From Fibrobacter sp. UBA1313 (GTDB lineage: Bacteria; Fibrobacterota; Fibrobacteria; Fibrobacterales; Fibrobacteraceae), in the NCBI GenBank assembly GCA_002307115.1, contig DBTP01000016.1, positions 1 to 14,314 of the forward strand: a DNA stretch of 14,314 nucleotides. The letters run 5' to 3'. How positions within the stretch are numbered: the stretch's first letter is position 1; each line of letters opens with the position of its first letter. Below the pieces are notes generated by a model. That model was not told the DNA's origin. It did not search any database and saw only the letters and a program-made list of their open reading frames with translations. The position numbers and the translations under genes were made by a program. Below, one piece after another: positions 7,572 through 14,187 of the stretch.

Positions 7572-8408
7572 GTGAAGAATATCCTCGAATATACAGATTA
7601 TCGTGAATGGATGCGTGACGCTTTTGAGGATCTCAAAAAGCGAAAAACGGTTGTTTCTTGGCGTTATATGGCGATGAAGTTAAATGCCGATCCAGGAAAT
7701 TTACTCCGTGTTTCCCAAGGAAAAATACACCTTGCAGCCTCAATGATTCTTCCCGTTGCCCAATTCTTTTCTCTTGCTGAAAAAGAATCCGCCTATTGGA
7801 CAGAACTGGTATTTTTTGGCCGAGCAAAAACGGATAAAGAGGCTTTCGATCACTATGAAAAAATGCAGGCCCTCAAAGGAGTTCCCCTCAAACGCCTTGA
7901 AAACCAAGAACTCGAGTTTTATAGACATTGGTATTACAATGCGATTCGTTCCATTTTGGGAATTCATCCATTCAAAGATAATTATGCAGAATTAGCAAAC
8001 TGTTGTAGCCCGAATATTACACCACGAGAAGCAGAAGAGGCGGTACGTCTACTATCCTCTCTCAAAATGATTTTTCGTGGGGATGATGGCATATGGAAGG
8101 TGGGAGAAACATTCGTTAGCACCGGAGGCAATTGGCGTTCCGAAGCGGTCCGCTCCTTTCAGCATGAAACACTACAACTTGCCATAGAGTCATTAGAACG
8201 ACACCATCCCTCACTCAGAGATATCAGCACCGTCACAATGACATTTAATCAAGCGGACATAGCGCTTGTTCGAGAAAGAATTAAAGAATTTCGTTCGGAT
8301 CTTTTACGACTTTCTCAGGAAGGAACGGGGGATAACGCGGTGTTCCAATTGAATGTTCAATTATTTCCAATCGGATTTTTGGATCCTTTAGAGGAGGGAA
8401 CAAAATGA
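7572..8408 (+). CDS. TIGR02147 / DUF4423 family protein, likely DNA-binding regulator
   Basis: 278 residues, the normal length for this family, which is found mainly in Fibrobacter as a large set of paralogs (established knowledge); no member's function is firmly known to me. The N-terminus ILEYTDYREWMRDAFEDLKKRK is the family's typical opening and supports the GTG start, since no ATG lies upstream in frame. Residues about 29-70 (SWRYMAMKLNADPGNLLRVSQGKIHLAASMILPVAQFF) look like a helix-turn-helix of Cro/XRE type. The aromatic patch after it (YWTELVFFGRAKTDKEAFDHYEKM) is also typical. Residues about 115-270 form the DUF4423 helical domain, which includes a winged-helix-like part (ITPREAEEAVRLLSSLKMIFRGDDGIWKV). 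The stop overlaps the start of the lipoprotein gene (ATGA), so the two are made together. Likely role: controlling that lipoprotein or related surface genes; this is inference. Confidence 0.9.
   Translation: MKNILEYTDYREWMRDAFEDLKKRKTVVSWRYMAMKLNADPGNLLRVSQGKIHLAASMILPVAQFFSLAEKESAYWTELVFFGRAKTDKEAFDHYEKMQALKGVPLKRLENQELEFYRHWYYNAIRSILGIHPFKDNYAELANCCSPNITPREAEEAVRLLSSLKMIFRGDDGIWKVGETFVSTGGNWRSEAVRSFQHETLQLAIESLERHHPSLRDISTVTMTFNQADIALVRERIKEFRSDLLRLSQEGTGDNAVFQLNVQLFPIGFLDPLEEGTK
8391..8398 (+). promoter_or_regulatory. Strong Shine-Dalgarno site for the lipoprotein gene
   Basis: GAGGAGGG sits 6 bases before the ATG at 8405, inside the end of the regulator gene. It is the only strong Shine-Dalgarno sequence I can see in the window, and it fixes the start of the downstream gene. 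It implies that this lipoprotein is translated efficiently and independently of the upstream gene. Confidence 0.85.
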
Positions 8409-9529
8409 TTCGTCTATTTTACCTCTTCCTTTCTATGCTAGTCCTTACTTCATGTACAGAGGACCACGCTGGCGGTCCTGGCAGTGAAACCACAAACGGA
8501 ATTTACGCACAAGTGCTTCTTGCGGATGGTTCTGTTGCCGCTAATATGGGCGTGGCATTGCGCAAAACAAATTTTGTCCCGGATAGCGCGAGCCCCACTG
8601 AAAAAATGGCGATTCCTGACACATACACGGATTCTCTAGGATTATTGCGCATTGATAGTGCTCCTCCAGGGGACTATCGCTTGACACTACTCAATACCAC
8701 AGAAGCCTTCTCGACCCACATCACGGTGTCTGATACAGAAAATGTCAATTTGGGTGAAATAAAACTTAGCCTTCCAGGTGCTATCCAAGGGCAAATTAGC
8801 CTTCCTCAAGGAACCTCCTATTCTTGGGTCGGCGTGTATGGTCTTGATGTTCTTGTGAAGACAGACTCGTTGGGGGTCTTCACCATGCCCTCGCTCCCCG
8901 CCGGAGATGTTCAACTTTTTTTCTATAGTCCTCACTACACGGAAGTTGTCGCCGATACGCAAGTGACAGTAATTTCGGGTTCTACTGTATCTTGGAAAAT
9001 TGCAAATCCAAGTATGCTTCTAGAATCTTTCGAAGATACCGCCTCATTCCGTGATTGGTACTATGTAAGCGATACACTCGCCACCATAGACACCACAATA
9101 CCTATCGTTGATCGACTTGAATTCGATTCTGACCGGAATTCCACTGTTTTCCACGGAAAGTATTCTGCCCCCATTGGCAGTTGGGTCATTTTAGGTCTTA
9201 CGCTGAGCGATTCCGTTTTAGATTTCACCGCCTTGGATTCTATAGTATTTTACGCAAAAGGGGACGGGAAACTTCGTGTATCCCTAGAAAATTGGTCTGG
9301 AACTCTTGGAGATCCAAACAATCTAAAGGCATGGACGGGGGATTACCTGGTTTCTAATACTTGGCAACGTCTGGTAATAAAACCATCTGATTTCCTTACA
9401 GTAGCAGAAGACCCAACTACCACGGGATGGGAAAGCGTCCGCACAAAGGTGATGCAATTCCATATTTTTGACTTACTCGGTACAGAAATCTACCTGGACG
9501 ACATCTGGTTCTACGGCGTAAAATTCTAG
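8405..9529 (+). CDS. Surface lipoprotein with carboxypeptidase-regulatory-like domains and C-terminal carbohydrate-binding-like domain
   Basis: 374 residues. A signal peptide ends in lipobox LTSC, so Cys17 is lipidated. It is followed by a Gly/Ser linker and the motif GSETTNG at 26-32, which I associate with Fibrobacter lipoproteins encoded next to TIGR02147 genes. Residues about 31-121 and 123-198 look like two carboxypeptidase regulatory-like beta-sandwiches (for example TYTDSLGLLRIDSAPPGDYRLTL and VKTDSLGVFTMPSLPAGDVQL, the same D-S-x-G...L-P/A-P-x-G-D pattern). Residues about 205-372 form a jelly-roll resembling family 11-like carbohydrate-binding modules (FTALDSIVFYAKG, RVSLENW, WQRLVIKPSDF, EIYLDDIWFYG). 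No catalytic domain. Role: probable glycan binding or cell-surface structure. It is the second gene of an ATGA-overlapping pair and has its own strong ribosome site. Confidence 0.88.
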   Translation: MIRLFYLFLSMLVLTSCTEDHAGGPGSETTNGIYAQVLLADGSVAANMGVALRKTNFVPDSASPTEKMAIPDTYTDSLGLLRIDSAPPGDYRLTLLNTTEAFSTHITVSDTENVNLGEIKLSLPGAIQGQISLPQGTSYSWVGVYGLDVLVKTDSLGVFTMPSLPAGDVQLFFYSPHYTEVVADTQVTVISGSTVSWKIANPSMLLESFEDTASFRDWYYVSDTLATIDTTIPIVDRLEFDSDRNSTVFHGKYSAPIGSWVILGLTLSDSVLDFTALDSIVFYAKGDGKLRVSLENWSGTLGDPNNLKAWTGDYLVSNTWQRLVIKPSDFLTVAEDPTTTGWESVRTKVMQFHIFDLLGTEIYLDDIWFYGVKF

Positions 9530-9547
9530 ATTCAGAGTTATTTCACC

Positions 9548-9598
9548 GAAGCCCTGTTTATACGGGGTTCTATGGGTTTCAGCACTACAAAGAAACCC
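9548..9598 (+). terminator. Two consecutive inverted repeats between the lipoprotein gene and ispA
   Basis: GAAGCCC (9548-9554) pairs with GGGGTTC (9564-9570) with one mismatch, and GGGTTTC (9574-9580) pairs perfectly with GAAACCC (9592-9598). The region could end the lipoprotein transcript, but no T run follows either stem, so it might instead be a processing site or protein-binding DNA. It is the only structure in this 93-base gap. Confidence 0.35.
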
Positions 9599-9622
9599 AA
9601 TAATTAAATATCTTTGTATCCT

Positions 9623-10510
9623 ATGCAAGATCTTCAAAAAGAAGCGACTGTCGCCCAAAATTATTTATCCAAAATTGCCAAACTGGTAGAGGCAAAATTT
9701 GATGAACATCTTCCCTCCGAAGAAGCAATTCCCCGCAACTTACACAAAGCCATGCGTTATTCTATGTTCGCTGGTGGGAAGCGTTTACGTCCCGCGTTAG
9801 CGATGGCCTCTTTTGATCTTTTTGGAGGAACGGGGGATTCTATTTGGTTTGCCACAAGCGCACTCGAAATGTTGCACACCTTTTCTCTCATCCATGATGA
9901 TCTTCCTTGCATTGATGATGATGACTTCCGTCGCGGTAAACCGACCGCCCATAAACAATTTGGCGAAGCGACTGCGGTCATGAGCGGTGATGCGCTTTGT
10001 GTTCTCGCTTTTGAGTTGATCGCTCGTACTGGCAATGCGGAAGCAATGCAAAACCTCGCCCACAATTTGGGAACCTTCGGCATGATCGGTGGCGAAATGA
10101 CCGATATTGACAGCGAAGGCAAAAAAGTGGATCTTGCCACTGTGGATTATATCCATTATCACAAAACGGCGGCTCTCATTGAGGCGTCTCTGGTTGTGGG
10201 AGCGCAACTCGCACACGCAAAGCAAAAAGACATTGATGCCGTTCAAAAATTTGGAAAATCGATTGGGTTAGCGTTCCAAGTGGTGGATGATATTCTGGAT
10301 ATTGTTTCCACGACGGAAGAACTAGGCAAGGATGCCGGTTCCGATCTGGACAAAGGGAAAGCGACCTACCCCTCTCTGATTGGTGTGGATGCTTCTCGCA
10401 AAAAAGCATTCGCTCTATACGAAGAGTCATTAACCGCTCTTGATTCTATTTCGGGGGATACCTCCATCCTTCGTGCAATCGCCGCATTCATCATTACCCG
10501 GGTAAAATAA
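9623..10510 (+). CDS. ispA: Polyprenyl (farnesyl/geranylgeranyl) diphosphate synthase
   Basis: Head-to-tail condensation of isopentenyl diphosphate with allylic diphosphates, giving C15 or C20 precursors for quinones and undecaprenyl carriers; cytoplasmic. 295 residues from the ATG at 9623, the normal length. Motifs: GGKRLRP at 51-57; the first Asp-rich motif DDLPCID, starting at Asp92-Asp93 and followed by DDDFRRGKP; GGEMTDIDSEGK near 156-167; KTAALIEASLVVGA; and the second Asp-rich motif DDILD at 222-226. The two extra residues in the first Asp-rich motif are typical of bacterial FPP/GGPP synthases. The frame also opens at a TTG at 9614, which I reject because the ATG 9 bases later fits better. 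TATCTT at 9609-9614 may be its -10. Chain length (C15 versus C20) cannot be fixed by eye. First gene of a four-gene operon. Confidence 0.95.
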   Translation: MQDLQKEATVAQNYLSKIAKLVEAKFDEHLPSEEAIPRNLHKAMRYSMFAGGKRLRPALAMASFDLFGGTGDSIWFATSALEMLHTFSLIHDDLPCIDDDDFRRGKPTAHKQFGEATAVMSGDALCVLAFELIARTGNAEAMQNLAHNLGTFGMIGGEMTDIDSEGKKVDLATVDYIHYHKTAALIEASLVVGAQLAHAKQKDIDAVQKFGKSIGLAFQVVDDILDIVSTTEELGKDAGSDLDKGKATYPSLIGVDASRKKAFALYEESLTALDSISGDTSILRAIAAFIITRVK

Positions 10511-10513
10511 TCG

Positions 10514-12382
10514 ATGGAACTTAAGGACGTTAAATCGCCTAAAGACATCAAAGGCTGTTCCCTGTCAGAACTTTCCGATCTGGCGCAACAAGTGCGCTCT
10601 ACGATCATCGGGCAAGTGGCGAAGCATGGCGGACATTTGGCATCCAGTTTGGGTGTTGTCGAATTGACCATTGCTTTGCATTATGTATTTAATACCCCAG
10701 AAGATATTCTTGTTTGGGACGTGGGGCACCAAGCTTACGTTCACAAGCTTTTAACGGGACGATTTGATCGTTTCGAAACACTTCGCCAACAAGGGGGCCT
10801 TTCAGGCTTCTTAAAGCGTAACGAAAGCGAATATGATAATTTTGGTGCAGGTCATGCATCGACATCCATTTCTGCAGCACTGGGTTTTGCGGTCGCTAGA
10901 GATCATTTTCAAAAGCATAATAATGTGGTCGCCATTATTGGTGACGGATCCATGACTGGTGGAATGGCTTTTGAAGCGCTGAATAACGCCGGTATGTCTC
11001 GTCAAAACATGACCATCATTTTGAATGACAACAAAATGAGCATTGCCCCCAACGTGGGTGGTTTTTCCAAGTATTTGAATCGAGTCATTTCAGACCCGAT
11101 GTACAACAAACTTCGCGATGATATTGATCGCGCAATGACCCGTTTACCAGGGATCATAGGATCTCATTTTCGCACTTTGTTTTCTGCTACCGAAAAAGCG
11201 GTAAAAGGCGTACTCAAGCCCGGTCGTTTTTTTGAAGACTTGGGTGTTCGCTATTTCGGGCCGATTGACGGCCACGATATTGGTGAGCTCATTGCCATTT
11301 TGGAACGCGTCAAAGTGATTCCAGGTCCTTGTCTAATCCAGATTGTGACCGAGAAGGGACGCGGAATGGATCTCGCCGAAAAAAATCCTTCGAAGTGGCA
11401 TGCGTCTGTTCCATTTGACCCTGAAAGCGGACTCCCCCTCTCCTGTGCTAAAAGCAATCCTTCCTTGACCTGTATTTTCGGAAACACCCTTTTGGATCTT
11501 GCAAGAAAGGATAATCGCATTATTGGCATTACGGGGGCCATGGCCAATGGTTGCGGTTTGGACATCGTCGCGAAAGAACTCCCCAATCAGGTCATTGACG
11601 TGGGCATTGCTGAGGAACATGCAGTGACATTTGCTGCAGGGCTTGCTTGCGGCGGTGCCATTCCGGTGGTTGCCATCTATTCTTCTTTCTTGCAACGCGC
11701 TTATGATCAAATGATTCATGATGTTGCCCTACAAGATCTACATGTGGTATTTATCTTGGATCGTGCAGGTTTAGTGGGCGCGGATGGCCCGACCCATCAT
11801 GGAGCCCTGGATCTTACTTATCTGCGTTCTATCCCAGGAATGAAGGTTCTTGCGCCTTCAGATGAAAATCAGTTGCGAGATATGGTCGTCGCTTCTATTG
11901 GAATGAATGGCCCGGTTGCCATTCGTTACCCCCGCGGCAATGCAATTACGGGAGTTCTTCAGGAAAATATATTCCCTGTGGAAATTGGAAAATTTGCCGT
12001 GGTGGAAGAAGGAAAAGAAATTCTTCTATTAGGTGCAGGCTTTATGCTGCACGAGTTAAAGAAAACAGCGGTGATACTCCGCGAACATGGCATTATCCCA
12101 ACGGTGGTCGATGCACGTTTTATCAAGCCCCTTGACGTGGAAGGTTATCACAAATTATTTGAATCTCATAAAGTCGTTGTGACACTCGAAGATAATTCGA
12201 TTGTGGGTGGTTACGGCTCCGCCATTGCAGAACTTTTGACCGACAACGGTTTTGTAAATCATCGTCTTTTCCGTTTTGGCTTGCCTGACGGATTTGTAGA
12301 ACAGGGCCAGGTGAAAGACCTGTACCAGATGCTCGGTATTGATGGAAAATCCATAGCAAACAAATTATTGGAAAATTTATGA
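10514..12382 (+). CDS. dxs: 1-deoxy-D-xylulose-5-phosphate synthase
   Basis: Thiamine-diphosphate enzyme that condenses pyruvate and glyceraldehyde 3-phosphate, the first and flux-controlling step of the MEP isoprenoid pathway. 622 residues, the usual length. Visible: GAGHASTSISAALG from 111; the ThDP/Mg motif GDGSMTGG at 143-150 with its partner Asn173 in NDNKMS; the catalytic Glu367 in IAEEHAVTFAAGLA; the pyrimidine-domain stretch FILDRAGLVGADGPTHHG (413-430); and the C-terminal transketolase domain with VVTLEDNSIVGGYGSA. All key residues are intact. It starts 3 bases after the ispA stop without a Shine-Dalgarno site, implying translational coupling, and its TGA overlaps the next ATG (ATGA). 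Pairing with ispA ties the entry of the pathway to chain elongation. Confidence 0.98.
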   Translation: MELKDVKSPKDIKGCSLSELSDLAQQVRSTIIGQVAKHGGHLASSLGVVELTIALHYVFNTPEDILVWDVGHQAYVHKLLTGRFDRFETLRQQGGLSGFLKRNESEYDNFGAGHASTSISAALGFAVARDHFQKHNNVVAIIGDGSMTGGMAFEALNNAGMSRQNMTIILNDNKMSIAPNVGGFSKYLNRVISDPMYNKLRDDIDRAMTRLPGIIGSHFRTLFSATEKAVKGVLKPGRFFEDLGVRYFGPIDGHDIGELIAILERVKVIPGPCLIQIVTEKGRGMDLAEKNPSKWHASVPFDPESGLPLSCAKSNPSLTCIFGNTLLDLARKDNRIIGITGAMANGCGLDIVAKELPNQVIDVGIAEEHAVTFAAGLACGGAIPVVAIYSSFLQRAYDQMIHDVALQDLHVVFILDRAGLVGADGPTHHGALDLTYLRSIPGMKVLAPSDENQLRDMVVASIGMNGPVAIRYPRGNAITGVLQENIFPVEIGKFAVVEEGKEILLLGAGFMLHELKKTAVILREHGIIPTVVDARFIKPLDVEGYHKLFESHKVVVTLEDNSIVGGYGSAIAELLTDNGFVNHRLFRFGLPDGFVEQGQVKDLYQMLGIDGKSIANKLLENL

Positions 12383-14187
12383 CAGAAGAAAACAACAAGG
12401 GTCCGAAACGCACGATTAAGAAAACTTTCAGCGGAAAGTTTGGAATGAGCGACAATCCTGCAGATCATGGTTTTGGCCGCCGTCCAGAAGAACCTTCCGA
12501 GGGCAGAAGCAACTACCGTGGAGAACATAAGCCGTTCGGTGATAGAAAGCCTTTTGGTGAAAGAAAAACTTATAGTAGTGACCGAAAGCCATTTGGAAGT
12601 AGCCGTAGCGACGATCGTACTGAAAGATCCTTTGGGGATCGTAAACCGTTCGGCGACCGTAAACCATTTGGGGATCGCAAGCCTTTTGGAGATCGCCCTT
12701 CTTTCGGTGACCGCAAGCCTTTTGGTGACCGCCCTTCTTTCGGCGATAGAAAACCGTTTGGAAATAGGGATGATCGTGGAGATCGTCGTCCTTCTTTCGG
12801 TGACCGTAAACCCTTTGGCGACCGCCCCTCTTTCGGCGACAGAAAACCGTTTGGAAATAGGGATGATCGTGGGGATCATCGTCCTTCTTTCGGTGATCGT
12901 AAGCCTTTTGGTGACCGTCCCTCTTTCGGCGATAGAAAACCGTTTGGGAATAGGGATGATCGTGGAGATCATCGTCCTTCTTTCGGTGATCGTAAGCCTT
13001 TTGGTGACCGCCCTTCTTTCGGTGATAGAAAACCGTTCGGGAACAGGGATGATCGTGGAGATCGTCGTCCTTCATTTGGCGATCGTAAACCTTTTGGTGA
13101 CCGTCCCTCTTTTGGTGATAGGAAACCTTTTGGGAGTCGGGATGATCGTGGCGACAGGCCATCGTTTGGTGGGGACCGTCGTCCTTCCTTCGGTGACCGC
13201 AAACCATTTAGTGACCGCCCCGCTTTCGCCGATAGAGAACGTCGTGTTTGGAATCCTGACGAAGAACATCAGGCCCCGATTTTCCGTCAGAAGCCTGTAA
13301 TTCAGAATCCTGAATTCGCCGAAGAAGAGGTTCGTGATGAAGCTGCGATTCTTGCTCTTGCGGATGCAGCAGAAAATGAAGTCTCTGCAGAAACCGCAGA
13401 CGCGCTTGCCAATCCAGCTTGGTTTAAGCGTTTACTGGCGCTTACCACAGAAAAGGGCCGTGAACGTGAAGAGCGTTTCTTAGCAGAGGGCTCTCGTGTT
13501 GTGCAAGAAATGCTCGACAATCATGTAGATTTACTCATCGGAATTTATACCAATGATGAATCTCGTACAGACCCATTGCTTGACAAAGCGAACGCCGCAA
13601 ATATTAAGGTGCATACACTCACCAACGAACAGATGAAGAAGATTTCTTCCACTGTCACCGGTCAAGGTATTGTTGCCGTTTGCCGTACCGCAAGTACAAA
13701 GCCTGATTTTGATAAAGGTCATAGTGTGCTTACATTAGTGGATGCCGTGCAGGATCCAGGTAACTTAGGGTCTATTTTCCGTACCAGCCTTGGGTTCAAT
13801 TCTTCAGGTGTTATCTTAGGGAAGGGAACCGTAAATCCGTTTAATCCTAAGGTGGTGCGCGGTTCTTCGGGCACATTCCTACGCGTTCCTTTTGAACACG
13901 ATGTGGATCTTGCAGAACGCATTAACTTTTTACGTCAAAAAGGTTACACAATCGTTGCTACCGATTTACATGGAAAGCAGAGCCTTAAGGAAATTATCCC
14001 TCGGAAGCTCAAAAAAGTGGCATTCCTCATAGGAAACGAAGGCGCTGGCACAGATCAACACTTGATTGAGATGGCCGATGAAACCGTTCGCATTCCAATG
14101 AGTAGCAATTTGGAATCCTTAAATGTTGCAGTAGCCCACGGCATTCTTTCCTATGAGATTGTCGCTCTTCAGAAGGATTTGGTCTAA
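12379..14187 (+). CDS. SpoU/TrmH-family RNA 2'-O-ribose methyltransferase with long repetitive N-terminal arm
   Basis: SAM-dependent methylation of a ribose 2'-OH in rRNA or tRNA. 602 residues against about 250-270 for usual RlmB/TrmH-like proteins. The catalytic part is residues about 345-602: a substrate-binding L30e-like subdomain (RFLAEGSRVVQEML, VDLLIGIYTND), then the knotted SPOUT domain with motif 1 DAVQDPGNLGSIFRTS (455-470; Asn462 and Arg468), motif 2 FLIGNEGAG (549-557) and motif 3 IPMSSNLESLNVAVAHG (572-588). Residues 1-290 are a disordered Arg/Asp/Phe/Gly/Pro arm built from GDRKPF and GDRPSF hexapeptides, including five near-identical 31-residue units at 106-260. An acidic Ala/Glu linker (313-345) joins arm and enzyme. 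The ATG overlaps the dxs stop, and the stop overlaps the pyrF start. The exact target nucleotide is unknown. Confidence 0.94.
   Translation: MTEENNKGPKRTIKKTFSGKFGMSDNPADHGFGRRPEEPSEGRSNYRGEHKPFGDRKPFGERKTYSSDRKPFGSSRSDDRTERSFGDRKPFGDRKPFGDRKPFGDRPSFGDRKPFGDRPSFGDRKPFGNRDDRGDRRPSFGDRKPFGDRPSFGDRKPFGNRDDRGDHRPSFGDRKPFGDRPSFGDRKPFGNRDDRGDHRPSFGDRKPFGDRPSFGDRKPFGNRDDRGDRRPSFGDRKPFGDRPSFGDRKPFGSRDDRGDRPSFGGDRRPSFGDRKPFSDRPAFADRERRVWNPDEEHQAPIFRQKPVIQNPEFAEEEVRDEAAILALADAAENEVSAETADALANPAWFKRLLALTTEKGREREERFLAEGSRVVQEMLDNHVDLLIGIYTNDESRTDPLLDKANAANIKVHTLTNEQMKKISSTVTGQGIVAVCRTASTKPDFDKGHSVLTLVDAVQDPGNLGSIFRTSLGFNSSGVILGKGTVNPFNPKVVRGSSGTFLRVPFEHDVDLAERINFLRQKGYTIVATDLHGKQSLKEIIPRKLKKVAFLIGNEGAGTDQHLIEMADETVRIPMSSNLESLNVAVAHGILSYEIVALQKDLV
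12694..13158 (+). repeat. Five tandem 93-bp coding repeats (31-residue units)
   Basis: Five in-frame copies of a 93-bp unit lie head to tail in the methyltransferase gene (starts at 12694, 12787, 12880, 12973, 13066). Each encodes two GDRKPF and two RPSF hexapeptide steps followed by a charged RDDRGD segment. Copies differ mainly at silent positions (for example gac/gat and cgc/cgt) and by His or Arg at the last residue, with Asn changed to Ser in the last copy. Shorter, degenerate GDRKPF steps flank the array on both sides (from about 12532 and up to about 13215). The near-identity suggests recent expansion by slippage or recombination. The unit length divisible by 3 keeps the frame when copy number changes. 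Confidence 0.95.

Noticed and set aside
9614..9622. TTG start for ispA
   Set aside because: An ATG follows 9 bases later in the same frame and gives the normal family length; TTG would overlap the probable -10 region.
9797..10246. Overlapping minus-strand frames opposite ispA
   Set aside because: No recognisable domain, no start signal, and they lie fully opposite a gene with all catalytic motifs.
12694..13158. Tandem repeats that might be taken for a CRISPR array
   Set aside because: The units follow each other without unique spacers, are 93 bp long and stay in frame inside a coding gene.
12259..13207. Long open frames on the minus strand and another plus frame across the repeat region
   Set aside because: They are by-products of the periodic 93-bp sequence. 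Their translations are low-complexity repeats without known domains, and they overlap a gene with clear family motifs downstream.
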